Shown in pieces: positions 51,290 through 60,158 of a DNA stretch of 64,000 nt. This stretch comes from an uncultured Subdoligranulum sp. (GTDB lineage: Bacteria > Bacillota > Clostridia > Oscillospirales > Ruminococcaceae). Within the stretch, counting starts at the first letter, position 1, and the number at the start of each line of letters is the position of its first letter. The DNA is taken from positions 6,553-70,552 of the forward strand of contig CAJFFY010000010.1 of the NCBI GenBank assembly GCA_904374465.1. The letters run 5' to 3'. The notes beneath the pieces were generated by a model. The model searched no databases. It was not told the DNA's origin and saw only the letters and a program-made list of their open reading frames with translations. The translations under genes and the position numbers were made by a program.

Positions 51290-52354
51290 ATGAAAACCTA
51301 TCTTGTCACCGGCTGCGCCGGTTTTATTGGCTCCAACTTTGTCCACTACATGCTGGAGAAATACCAGGATATCCGTCTGGTGAACCTGGACAAGCTGACC
51401 TATGCCGGCAATCTGGAGAACCTCAAGGACATCGAGGGGGATGCCCGTCATATCTTTGTGCAGGGGGATATCTGCGATAAGGCGCTGGTCACCGACCTGA
51501 TTGCCAAGTATGACCCCGACTACGTCATCAACTTCGCGGCGGAAAGCCACGTGGACCGCAGCATCAAGAACCCCGAAATCTTTGTGGAAAGCAACGTCCT
51601 GGGCACGGTCAACCTGCTGCAGTGCTGCAAGGATGCCTGGTATGATGCCGAAGCCAAGACCTGGAAAGAGGGCAAGAAGTACCTGCAGGTGTCCACCGAT
51701 GAGGTGTATGGTGCCCTGGGCGCCGAAGGCTACTTCATGGAGACCACGCCGCTATGCCCCCACAGCCCCTACTCCGCCAGCAAGGCCAGCGCCGATATGT
51801 TTGTCAAGGCGTTCCACGACACCTACGGCATGCCCATGAATATCACCCGCTGCTCCAACAACTATGGCCCCTACCAGTTCCCCGAAAAGCTGATTCCGCT
51901 GCTGATCAACAACGCCAAGCAGCACAAGAAGCTGCCGGTCTACGGCGACGGCATGCAGATCCGTGACTGGCTGTATGTTATGGACCACTGCAAAGCCATC
52001 GATATGGTGGCCAATGGCGGCAAGGACGGTGAGGTCTACAACGTGGGCGGTCACAACGAGCGTCCCAACATCTTCATCGTCAAGACGGTTATTGCGCAGC
52101 TGCATGACCGCCTGAAGGATGAAGGCATCAGCGAGGAACTGATCACCCATGTGGCTGATCGTCTGGGCCATGACCGCCGTTACGGCATCGATCCCACCAA
52201 GATCAAGGAGGATCTGGGCTGGTACCCCGAAACCCCCTTCGAAAAGGGCATTGTGCTGACCATCGACTGGTACCTGGCCAATCCCGAATGGATGAGCCAT
52301 GTCACCAGCGGTGACTACCAGAAATACTACGAGCAGATGTACAAGAACAAGTAA
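51290..52354 (+). CDS. rfbB: dTDP-glucose 4,6-dehydratase
   Basis: 354 residues. SDR fold with LVTGCAGFIGSNFVHYML, FAAESHVDRSI, STDEVYGAL and YSASKASAD (catalytic Tyr/Lys). It makes the 4-keto-6-deoxy intermediate. ATG 51290 is chosen as it begins the conserved domain; a GGAG site is 12 nt away. The epimerase rfbC, needed between this step and RfbD, is not in the window. Confidence 0.96.
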   Translation: MKTYLVTGCAGFIGSNFVHYMLEKYQDIRLVNLDKLTYAGNLENLKDIEGDARHIFVQGDICDKALVTDLIAKYDPDYVINFAAESHVDRSIKNPEIFVESNVLGTVNLLQCCKDAWYDAEAKTWKEGKKYLQVSTDEVYGALGAEGYFMETTPLCPHSPYSASKASADMFVKAFHDTYGMPMNITRCSNNYGPYQFPEKLIPLLINNAKQHKKLPVYGDGMQIRDWLYVMDHCKAIDMVANGGKDGEVYNVGGHNERPNIFIVKTVIAQLHDRLKDEGISEELITHVADRLGHDRRYGIDPTKIKEDLGWYPETPFEKGIVLTIDWYLANPEWMSHVTSGDYQKYYEQMYKNK

Positions 52355-52419
52355 ATCTGGTTTGCAGCAATTTCCCGGGCTGTCTGGCCCGCAGAGTTTT
52401 AGGAGCTTCATAATCCACC

Positions 52420-53394
52420 ATGGCAAATTACAGAGAAGAACAAATCCGCAACAGCCGCCGCCTGGCCCGCCAGATCCTTGGCGCCGCCGCGCTGCTGCTG
52501 GCACTTATCGGCCTGTTTACGGTGTTTGGCTGGGTGGTCAGCGCCCTGCGCACCGCACTGGATGACTCGGGCCGCCGGGCCTCCTACGCCGACCGCCTGT
52601 ACGGTATGGTCATGCTGGACCCGATGCCGTTTGACGATGTGAACAGTGTGGACCCCGGCGTTTTCAAGCAGGCGGCCATCTGGGGCACCGTCTATGAAAT
52701 CCAGAAAAACGGCGGCAGCCTGGACCAGTATGAGCGGGACCCCGACACGGGTTCGGCCATGATTCCCAAGTTGGAAATCGACACCTACATTGCCAACCTG
52801 TTGGGACCGAATTACACCGTGACGGATGGCAGCTTCAGCACCGACGAATTCGTGTATCAGTACAACGAGGAAAAGCAGTGCTATCTGGTGCCCGTCACCA
52901 GCTCGGTGGCGCAGTACACCCCCGAAGTGGAGAAAATCTCCACCTCCGGCGGAAAGATGTATGTCACGGTGGGCTATATCCCCACCACCAGCAACAGCGC
53001 TAGCGGGGAACTTTCCCTGACGGCACCCACCGATCCGGTCAAGTATATGGATTACGTCTTCACCCGTGGGGACAACCGTGACTGGTATCTCAGCGCCTTG
53101 CAGGAAAGTGAGATGAAGGTGGAAGCAACGCCTGAACCCTCTCCCACGGCTGCGGTCACCCAGGATACCCAGTCGATGGTGGAAAGTCAGCTGAATTCCT
53201 CCATGACCGATGCGGCCAGCAGTACGGCCGGGGAAGAGGAAGCGGCTTCGGACGCAGCCGCGCCGGAATCTTCCGCCGAAGCCACTACGACGACGGAGGA
53301 AACCACAGAACCTTCTGCGGATTCGTCCTCACAGGAGGAACCGGATGCATCATCGGACGGTGACACCGCCTCCTCGGACGAAGCCGTCGGATAA
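52420..53394 (+). CDS. Unknown single-pass membrane protein with acidic Ser/Thr tail
   Basis: 324 residues, family not recognised. A basic N terminus (about 1-18), one transmembrane helix (about 19-45), then an extracellular domain (about 60-225) with repeated DP and YxxE patterns and no catalytic motif I can name. The last 90 residues are almost only S, T, E, A, D and P, like a wall-spanning or low-complexity spacer. It follows rfbB by 65 nt in the same direction and ends at a strong terminator, so it may belong to the rhamnose-polymer operon. Confidence 0.6.
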   Translation: MANYREEQIRNSRRLARQILGAAALLLALIGLFTVFGWVVSALRTALDDSGRRASYADRLYGMVMLDPMPFDDVNSVDPGVFKQAAIWGTVYEIQKNGGSLDQYERDPDTGSAMIPKLEIDTYIANLLGPNYTVTDGSFSTDEFVYQYNEEKQCYLVPVTSSVAQYTPEVEKISTSGGKMYVTVGYIPTTSNSASGELSLTAPTDPVKYMDYVFTRGDNRDWYLSALQESEMKVEATPEPSPTAAVTQDTQSMVESQLNSSMTDAASSTAGEEEAASDAAAPESSAEATTTTEETTEPSADSSSQEEPDASSDGDTASSDEAVG

Positions 53395-53402
53395 AGCGGA
53401 AC

Positions 53403-53438
53403 AAAAGACTCCCGTGCCAAGGCACGGGAGTCTTTTTT
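53403..53438 (+). terminator. Intrinsic terminator
   Basis: Long perfect stem AAAGACTCCCGTGCC-AA-GGCACGGGAGTCTTT then TTT. Confidence 0.92.
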
Positions 53439-53482
53439 GCATCCACGGGCAAAAAACAGATGCAAACCCCCGGTATCTATGA

Positions 53483-53488
53483 TATAAT
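53483..53488 (+). promoter_or_regulatory. -10 element of the Lrp-aminotransferase operon
   Basis: TATAAT 32 nt before the ATG; no good -35 is seen at 16-18 nt. Confidence 0.45.
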
Positions 53489-53520
53489 CAAACCATCTAT
53501 ACAAGAAGAGGTGTGTCACT

Positions 53521-54000
53521 ATGGAAGAATTGCTTCGCATTTTGGAGAAGAACGCCCGTATGCCCATTGAAGATATTGCGGCTATGCTGGACAAAACGCC
53601 GGAAGAAGTTGCTGCCATGATGGACGAGGCGGCAGCCAAGGGTTATATCCGTGGCTATGAGACGCTGGTGGACTGGGAACAGGCCGGCGTCAACCTGGTG
53701 GAAGCGGTGATCGAACTGCGCGTCACGCCCCACAAGTCCCGCGGATTCGACGATATCGGCACCATCATCGCCAGCTTTGATGAGGTGGATACCGTCCTGC
53801 TGATGAGCGGCAGCTATGACCTGCAGGTCATCATCAAGGGACGCAGCTTCCAGGAAATCGCCCTCTTTGTGGCCAAGCGTCTGTCGCCGTTGGATGACGT
53901 GATCTCCACCGCCACCAGCTTTGTGCTGCGTGCGTACAAGCGGGGCGGCCGCCTGTATCAGGCCGACGAGACCGACGAAAGAGAGTGGACGATGCTGTGA
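53521..54000 (+). CDS. Lrp/AsnC-family transcription regulator
   Basis: 159 residues. An N-terminal winged helix (about 3-50) with MPIEDIAAMLDKTPEEVAAMMDEA and a C-terminal RAM/AsnC ligand-binding domain (about 65-140) with LMSGSYDLQVIIKGRS. Such proteins sense amino acids. Its stop overlaps the ATG of the aminotransferase by one nt (TGATG), a very common Lrp-aminotransferase arrangement, so it probably controls that gene. Confidence 0.9.
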   Translation: MEELLRILEKNARMPIEDIAAMLDKTPEEVAAMMDEAAAKGYIRGYETLVDWEQAGVNLVEAVIELRVTPHKSRGFDDIGTIIASFDEVDTVLLMSGSYDLQVIIKGRSFQEIALFVAKRLSPLDDVISTATSFVLRAYKRGGRLYQADETDEREWTML

Positions 54001-55178
54001 TGAACTATAACGAATTGCTTGCGCCCGCTGCCCAGGCCATGCGTCCTTCCGGCATCCGCAAGTTTTTTGATCTTGCCACCGAAATGCCCCATTGCATCTC
54101 GCTGGGGGTAGGCGAACCGGACTTCAAGACCCCCTGGAGCGTGCGGGATGCGGGCATCCGCAGCCTGGAACAGGGACGCACCAAGTACACGGCCAACGCA
54201 GGTCTGAAGGAGCTGCGCGCCGAAATCTGCCGGTATCTCCAGCGGCGGTTCGATCTGGTGTATGATGTGCCGCAGATTCTGGTGACGGTGGGCGGCAGCG
54301 AGGCCATTGACCTGGCCATCCGCGCCCTGGTCAAGCCGGGGGATGAGGTGATCATTCCCGAACCCTGTTTTGTTTGCTATGAACCCATCACCCAGCTGAC
54401 CGGCGGTGTACCGGTGCATATTGCCACCCGTGCCGAGGATGAGTTCCGCCTGACGGCCCAACAACTCAAGGCGGCCATCACGCCCCGCACCAAGCTGGTC
54501 ATCTTCCCGTATCCCAACAACCCCACCGGCGCGGTGATGAGCGCCAAAGATCTGGAGGAGATTGCTGCGGTGCTGCGGGATACCAACATCATGGTCCTCT
54601 CGGACGAGATTTACTCCGAACTGACCTACGGTCTGGACCGGCATGTCTCCTTTGCGTCGTTGCCCGGTATGGCGGAGCGCACCATTGTGGTCAACGGCTT
54701 TTCCAAATCTTACGCCATGACAGGCTGGCGGCTGGGATATGCGGCCGGGCCGGAACCCATCATCCGGGTCATGACCAAGATTCATCAAAGCTGCATCATG
54801 AGCGCGCCCACCACCAGTCAGTATGCGGCCATCACGGCGCTGCGCCAGTGTGATGATCAGATCGAAATGATGCGCGACGAATACAACCGCCGTCGCCGTT
54901 ATGTGGTGAAAGCCCTCAATGAGATGGGATTGGCCTGCTTTGAACCCCGCGGTGCTTTTTATGTATTCCCCTCCATTCAGGTCAGCGGCCTGACCAGCGA
55001 GGAATTTTGCGAACGGCTGCTGCGGGAAAAGGAAGTGGCCATCATACCCGGCGATGCTTTTGGCGCCTCGGGCGAAGGCTATGCCCGGATCAGTTATGCC
55101 TACAGCGTGGACCATCTGGAAACGGCCATGCGCCGCATCCGGGCCTTCCTGCAGGAAAACGGCTGGCTGAAGGCATAA
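54000..55178 (+). CDS. Class I/II PLP-dependent aminotransferase
   Basis: 392 residues. Motifs: SLGVGEPDFKTP, TVGGSEAIDLAIRAL, PYPNNPTGAVMS, and the PLP lysine in NGFSKSYAMTGWRLGYAAG. It resembles the aspartate/aromatic aminotransferase or PatA type; substrate not fixed by sequence. ATG 54000 is taken because of the TGATG overlap; GTG at 53985 is possible but less likely. Confidence 0.9.
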   Translation: MNYNELLAPAAQAMRPSGIRKFFDLATEMPHCISLGVGEPDFKTPWSVRDAGIRSLEQGRTKYTANAGLKELRAEICRYLQRRFDLVYDVPQILVTVGGSEAIDLAIRALVKPGDEVIIPEPCFVCYEPITQLTGGVPVHIATRAEDEFRLTAQQLKAAITPRTKLVIFPYPNNPTGAVMSAKDLEEIAAVLRDTNIMVLSDEIYSELTYGLDRHVSFASLPGMAERTIVVNGFSKSYAMTGWRLGYAAGPEPIIRVMTKIHQSCIMSAPTTSQYAAITALRQCDDQIEMMRDEYNRRRRYVVKALNEMGLACFEPRGAFYVFPSIQVSGLTSEEFCERLLREKEVAIIPGDAFGASGEGYARISYAYSVDHLETAMRRIRAFLQENGWLKA

Positions 55179-55210
55179 ATGTTCTAACAACAGACAGGAA
55201 AGTGACTGCT

Positions 55211-56101
55211 ATGCTGAAAAAATCCGTGACGGTACTGGCTCCGGCCAAACTGAATCTTTCGCTGGATGTGGTGGGGACCCTGCCCAACGGCTACCACGAT
55301 CTGGATATGGTCATGCAGACCATCGATCTGTACGAAAAGATCACGCTGCGGCGCAGCCAGGGCCTCAGCCTGACACTGCCCGGCAGTTTTGTGCCGGTCA
55401 ACGACAAGAACACCGCCATCAAGGCGGCGCTGGCATTCTTCCACTATACCGGCCTGCTGGCGGGGGTGGATATGACCATCTATAAACGGGTGCCGGTGCG
55501 GGCGGGCATGGCCGGAGGCAGCGCCGACGCTGCCGGCGTGCTGGTGGGGCTGAACGATTTGTACGATGCCCACCTTTCCATGAGCGAACTGTGCGCCATT
55601 GGTGCCGGCATCGGGGCAGATGTGCCCTTTGCGTTGCTGGGCGGAACCTGTCGTGTGCGGGGGGTAGGGGATCTGATGAAAGCCCTGCCGCCCTGTCCCG
55701 ACTGCTGGTTCGTGGTGGCCATGCCCAGTGTGGGGGTTTCCACACCGGAAGCCTTTGCCCGGTATGACACCATGGGCAGCCCGGTCCATCCGGACTGCGA
55801 AGCACAGGAACAGGCCGTGCGTGCCGGGGACCTGAGCGCAGTCTGCGCGGCGGCGGGCAACGCCCTGGAGCATTGTTCCGGCGCCGAGGAAACCCCGTCC
55901 ATCTGTGCCATTCTGCGGAAAAATGGCGCTCTCACCGCCCAGATGACCGGCAGCGGTGCAGCCGTTTTTGGGGTATTCGACGAGGAAGGCAAGGCTCGTG
56001 CGGCGCTGGCGGCCCTCAAACCCGGCTATAAACAGTCCTATCTGTGCCGGCCCACCCATGGCGGTCCCCGGGTGACGGTGCGTCGCCCCCTGAAAAAATA
56101 A
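55211..56101 (+). CDS. ispE: 4-diphosphocytidyl-2-C-methyl-D-erythritol kinase
   Basis: 296 residues. GHMP kinase fold: APAKLNLSLDVVG at the start, the ATP loop PVRAGMAGGSADAAGVL, and MTGSGAAVFGVF late. It phosphorylates CDP-methylerythritol in the MEP isoprenoid pathway, which supplies undecaprenyl phosphate for the wall glycans above. ATG 55211 begins the conserved domain. It sits between an aminotransferase and spoIIR, a placement also seen in other Clostridia. Confidence 0.95.
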   Translation: MLKKSVTVLAPAKLNLSLDVVGTLPNGYHDLDMVMQTIDLYEKITLRRSQGLSLTLPGSFVPVNDKNTAIKAALAFFHYTGLLAGVDMTIYKRVPVRAGMAGGSADAAGVLVGLNDLYDAHLSMSELCAIGAGIGADVPFALLGGTCRVRGVGDLMKALPPCPDCWFVVAMPSVGVSTPEAFARYDTMGSPVHPDCEAQEQAVRAGDLSAVCAAAGNALEHCSGAEETPSICAILRKNGALTAQMTGSGAAVFGVFDEEGKARAALAALKPGYKQSYLCRPTHGGPRVTVRRPLKK

Positions 56102-56161
56102 AACGGCGCCCGTTTGCGGTGAATATTTCCGTCCATACTCCCTATGAAGGGAGCGATGTTT

Positions 56162-56743
56162 ATGAACCGCCGTACAAGATGGGTGCTGGAAGTGGGCGTG
56201 GGCCTGGGCTTTTTGCTGACTGTAGTACTTACGCTGGGCATGGCCCGGCGGCAACTGGTGGCGGCCCGGGTGCGGGCCGATACCATCCGTCTGCATGTGC
56301 TGGCCAACAGCGACACGGTGGAAGACCAACTGCTGAAACTGGCTGTGCGGGACGCGATTCTGGAAGCCTTGCCCGCTACGGTCACCCAGGCTGCCACACC
56401 CCAGCAAGCAACCGCCGCCCTGCGCAGCGCATTGCCCGCGCTGCGGTATGCGGCCAACCGGACGCTGCTGGCAGCCCACAGCGGGCAGACGGCCACCGTG
56501 CGGCTGGAAACTTTCGATTTCGACGCCCGGGATTACGGTACATTTGCCCTGCCCGCCGGCTACTATACCGCCCTGCGGGTGGAGCTGGGCGCAGCCCAGG
56601 GACACAACTGGTTTTGTGTTTTGTATCCGGCCCTCTGTGTTTCGGGGGCTACGGCCGAATATCCCACGGCGGAAGAAAACGCGTTGGTGTTTGGCCGGTA
56701 TGAGGTACGGTTTGCCCTGCTGGACGCCTTGCGGGGGCACTGA
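56162..56743 (+). CDS. spoIIR: Stage II sporulation protein R
   Basis: 193 residues. One N-terminal signal or membrane segment (about 7-26), then the SpoIIR core with TIRLHVLANSDTVEDQLLKLAVRDAIL and a later GAAQGHNWFCVLYPALC. SpoIIR is the forespore-made secreted signal that activates SpoIIGA to process pro-sigma-E. ATG 56162 is preferred because GGGAG is 8 nt before it; two earlier ATGs are too near the site. A CATACTC motif at 56134-56140 resembles a forespore -10 but its -35 spacing is poor. Confidence 0.93.
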   Translation: MNRRTRWVLEVGVGLGFLLTVVLTLGMARRQLVAARVRADTIRLHVLANSDTVEDQLLKLAVRDAILEALPATVTQAATPQQATAALRSALPALRYAANRTLLAAHSGQTATVRLETFDFDARDYGTFALPAGYYTALRVELGAAQGHNWFCVLYPALCVSGATAEYPTAEENALVFGRYEVRFALLDALRGH

Positions 56744-56754
56744 AAGATCATCCG

Positions 56755-56796
56755 AGAGGGAAGCGGGTCCTGCGGGCCCGAACTCCCTCTTTTTCT
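56755..56796 (+). terminator. Intrinsic terminator after spoIIR
   Basis: AGAGGGA / TCCCTCT with nested CGGG / CCCG, followed by TTTTCT. Confidence 0.75.
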
Positions 56797-56816
56797 GTCA
56801 AGGAAAGGAATTTTCT

Positions 56817-59800
56817 ATGTTGCATCTACTTCTCGGTCCTTCGGGCAGTGGCAAATCCAGCCGGATGCTGGCAGAATTGCGTGCCCGCGCCGAACAGGGG
56901 CAGCGCAGCCTGCTGATTGTGCCGGAACAGTTTACCTCCTCCACCGAGGGGCTGCTCTACCGCACATTGGGCGACACCCTCTCCGCCTGGGTGGAGAGCT
57001 ATTCCTTCACCTCCCTGGCGGAGACGCTGCTGCGCCGGTATGGCGGCGTGGCTGTACAGACGCTGGACGAGGCTGGCCGGGCACTGTTGGTGCGGCGGGC
57101 CGTGGATTCGCTGCTGGACCGGGTGGTGTACTATAACCGGCAGCGCCGCTCGGCGGCCTTCTGCGAAAAAGCGGCCCAGACACTGGAAGAACTCAAAAGT
57201 GCCGGTATCACTCCCGAAGCCCTGGCGGACTATGCCCGGGCCCCCGGGGCCGACCGGGACAAGCTGCAGGAACTCTCGCTGATTTACGGCACCTACGAAG
57301 CATTGCTGCAGCAGACGGCCATGGATCCCGGTGACCGCCAGCAGTTGGCGGCACAGGTACTGGAACCGGATTTTTTTGCCGGACGGGCCGTGTACATGGA
57401 TGAGTTTGATACCTTCAACGCCCCCAAACGGGCATTGCTGGCGGCCATGCTGCCGGTGGCTGACCTGACCGTCTGCCTGTGCTGTGACGGTGCCGAGGAC
57501 CGGGAGGGCGGCATGGGACTGTTCAGCGGTACCAAATCGGTGGTGGCCAGCCTGCGGCGCATGGCGGCTGATGCGGGGGTAAAGGTACAGACCACCGTTC
57601 TGCGGGAGGATCTGCGCCACCGGGAAACCCCGGTGTTGGAGGAGCTGAATCTGCTGCTCACCGACCCAACCTATACCCCCCAATGCACGGTGGACAGGAA
57701 AAATCCGGCCATCGTCTGCCATGCGGCGGCCAACCGCCAGGCAGAAGCCAAGGCCGTGGCGGCTGCCATTGCAGCCCGGGCCCGGGCGGGGGTACCCTAT
57801 CATCGCATGGCGGTCATCTGCCGGGACAGCGCCCAGTACCTGGGACCGCTGCGGTATGAATTCCGCCTGCAAAACATTCCGCTTTTCTGCGATGAGGCCA
57901 CCACGCCGGAGAACACGGCCCCGGCCCGGGCGGTACACGCGGCGCTGGATCTGGTGCGCGGCGGACTGTCCAGCCGCACGGTACTGCGGCTGATCAAAAC
58001 CGGATTGGTGGATCTGCCGGAACGGCGGCAGACCGCACTGGAAAACTATGCCTACACCTGGCCGCTGAAAGCGGCGGATTGGCGGGCACCCTTCACGCGC
58101 AGCGCCGCCGGATATGCCGGCAACGAACGGGAGGAAGATGTCCGCACCCGGGAGGATGCGGAGGAGGCCCGGACTTTTGTGGTACAGCGGGTGCAACGGT
58201 TTCTGTCCAGAAGCAAAAACACCGGTGCTGCAGAACTGACCCGGCAAATCTATCTCTTTTTGCAGTCGCTGGGGGCCGAGGATGCCCTCAACACCCTGGC
58301 GGAAGAACTGCGGGCCCAGGGCCGCCTGCCTGAGGCAGACGAGGTCCTGCGGGAATGGAATGTGGTCATGGGATTGCTCAACCAGCTGGCGCAGTTGCTG
58401 GGGGAGGAGGAGCTGCCCGCGGCGGACTACGCCGAACTGTTCACGCTGCTTTTGCGCACCACCGATATGGGGCACATCCCCCAAAGCCTGGACAGCGTCA
58501 TCCTGACCACGGCAGGCCGCATGCGCCTGCCGGAAACCGACGCTGTCTTTGTGGTGGGGCTGGTGGAAGGGGAGTTCCCCCAGACGCCCGGCGATCAGGG
58601 GCTGCTGACCCATGCCGACCGGGATGCCATGATCCGACAGGGCGCCGAGCTGCCGGACTGCTTTGAGAACAAGGTCCTGCGGGAGGGTATCTGCTTTTAC
58701 AAGGCTCTGACGGTGGCACGGTCATTTCTGTGGTTGAGCTGGCCCGGTGCGGCCCACGGGGAGGATGCCTCCCCCGCCAGTGCGGCACTGGCGCCGGTTC
58801 GCCAGCTGCTGCAGGTCCCCTTTGCAACACCGTCCACGGCGGAACTGGGAGCGACCCCGGCGGCGGCACTGGATATCCTCGGCCTGGTGGGACAACAGCC
58901 CGGCCGACAAGGGGAGGGGGCCGCCCTGCGGCTGGCACTGCAACAGCAGGAAGAGGCGCGGGGCGATCTGCCCGGGTTTGCGGCGGTACGCCGCGCCGAG
59001 CAACATCAGCCTGCGGCGGTGGAAGACCTCGCCGCCCTGGAAAAGCTGCTGGGCAAAAGTTTGCGGATCAGTCCCACCCGGTTCGAAAAATACCAGACCT
59101 GTCCTTTCGACTATTTCATGCAGTTTGTGTTGCGGGCTGCACCGCGGCAAAAGGCGGAGCTGGCTCCCAATATCAGCGGTACACTGACCCACTGGGTGCT
59201 GGAGAATGCCCTGCGCCGGAAGGCAGACAGCTTCCGGGATTTGTCGGAGGAGGAACTCCAAACACTGGTGGATTCGCTGGTGGAAGAATATATGGCCGCC
59301 AATTTGCCGGGCGTTACGGTGCGGATGGACTATCTGATCCAGCGCATCCGGCGCAACCTGGTGGGATTGCTGGGATTTATCCAGCGGGACTTGCGGCAAT
59401 CGGGCTTTCAGCCGGTGGCCTTTGAGTTGCGCATTGACGACCGCCCCGGCGAAGACCCCGATGCACCGCGGGTGGACCCGGTGGAACTGGAGGATGGCGC
59501 CGGGCATACCGTGCGCATTGTGGGTACGGTGGACCGGGTGGATGCCATGCCGCTGGGACAGCGTACCTACCTGCGGGTGGTGGACTACAAGACCGGCGGC
59601 AAGGACTTCCAGCTCAAGGAAGTCTATTGTGGTCTGGATTGTCAGATGCTGCTCTATCTTTTTACCCTGGAACGCAACGCCGGCAAAACATTCCCCGGCG
59701 CCACGGCGGCGGGGGTGGAATACCTGTTGGCAGACCCTGCGCCGGAAAATATCTCCCGCAGCGAAGCGGAGGACGACGTGCATAACGGGGAAAATGACTA

Positions 59801-60146
59801 TCCGCTTAACGGGCTGCTGCTGGACGAGGAAAGCGTTTACCGCGCCATGGATACCAAGGCCACCGGAAAATTCGTGCCCCTGAACTTCAGCACCAAAACC
59901 GGAAAGATCACCAACGGCAAGAGCCGCCTGGCCGATGAAAAAAAGCTGGCGCGCATCCGGGAACATCTGGACGGGCTGCTGGTACAGATGGCCCGAAACC
60001 TGTACGCCGGCAAAATCCAGGCGGAGCCTCTGTGCAATGGCGGACGCAGTCCCTGCGCCTACTGCGAATTCCGGATGGCCTGCGACCACCGGGACGGAGA
60101 AAACGAGAGAACGGTGGGATCGGTGGCCGATCCCTTCGAAGAATAA
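56817..60146 (+). CDS. addB: ATP-dependent nuclease subunit B
   Basis: 1109 residues. Walker A LLGPSGSGKSSRML at the start, a UvrD-like degenerate helicase body, and a C-terminal PD-(D/E)XK nuclease (RVVDYKTGGKDF) with a Cys cluster PCAYCEFRMACDH for a 4Fe-4S site. AddB with AddA resects double-strand breaks and recognises Chi. ATG 56817 is chosen because AAAGGAA precedes it and the ATP motif begins there; the longer frame runs into spoIIR in another register. addA follows after 12 nt. Confidence 0.95.
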   Translation: MLHLLLGPSGSGKSSRMLAELRARAEQGQRSLLIVPEQFTSSTEGLLYRTLGDTLSAWVESYSFTSLAETLLRRYGGVAVQTLDEAGRALLVRRAVDSLLDRVVYYNRQRRSAAFCEKAAQTLEELKSAGITPEALADYARAPGADRDKLQELSLIYGTYEALLQQTAMDPGDRQQLAAQVLEPDFFAGRAVYMDEFDTFNAPKRALLAAMLPVADLTVCLCCDGAEDREGGMGLFSGTKSVVASLRRMAADAGVKVQTTVLREDLRHRETPVLEELNLLLTDPTYTPQCTVDRKNPAIVCHAAANRQAEAKAVAAAIAARARAGVPYHRMAVICRDSAQYLGPLRYEFRLQNIPLFCDEATTPENTAPARAVHAALDLVRGGLSSRTVLRLIKTGLVDLPERRQTALENYAYTWPLKAADWRAPFTRSAAGYAGNEREEDVRTREDAEEARTFVVQRVQRFLSRSKNTGAAELTRQIYLFLQSLGAEDALNTLAEELRAQGRLPEADEVLREWNVVMGLLNQLAQLLGEEELPAADYAELFTLLLRTTDMGHIPQSLDSVILTTAGRMRLPETDAVFVVGLVEGEFPQTPGDQGLLTHADRDAMIRQGAELPDCFENKVLREGICFYKALTVARSFLWLSWPGAAHGEDASPASAALAPVRQLLQVPFATPSTAELGATPAAALDILGLVGQQPGRQGEGAALRLALQQQEEARGDLPGFAAVRRAEQHQPAAVEDLAALEKLLGKSLRISPTRFEKYQTCPFDYFMQFVLRAAPRQKAELAPNISGTLTHWVLENALRRKADSFRDLSEEELQTLVDSLVEEYMAANLPGVTVRMDYLIQRIRRNLVGLLGFIQRDLRQSGFQPVAFELRIDDRPGEDPDAPRVDPVELEDGAGHTVRIVGTVDRVDAMPLGQRTYLRVVDYKTGGKDFQLKEVYCGLDCQMLLYLFTLERNAGKTFPGATAAGVEYLLADPAPENISRSEAEDDVHNGENDYPLNGLLLDEESVYRAMDTKATGKFVPLNFSTKTGKITNGKSRLADEKKLARIREHLDGLLVQMARNLYAGKIQAEPLCNGGRSPCAYCEFRMACDHRDGENERTVGSVADPFEE

Positions 60147-60158
60147 AAGGAGAACGCT

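Noticed and set aside
56448..56816. Longer addB start inside spoIIR
   Set aside because: No ribosome site; the ATP-binding motif and AAAGGAA place the start at 56817.
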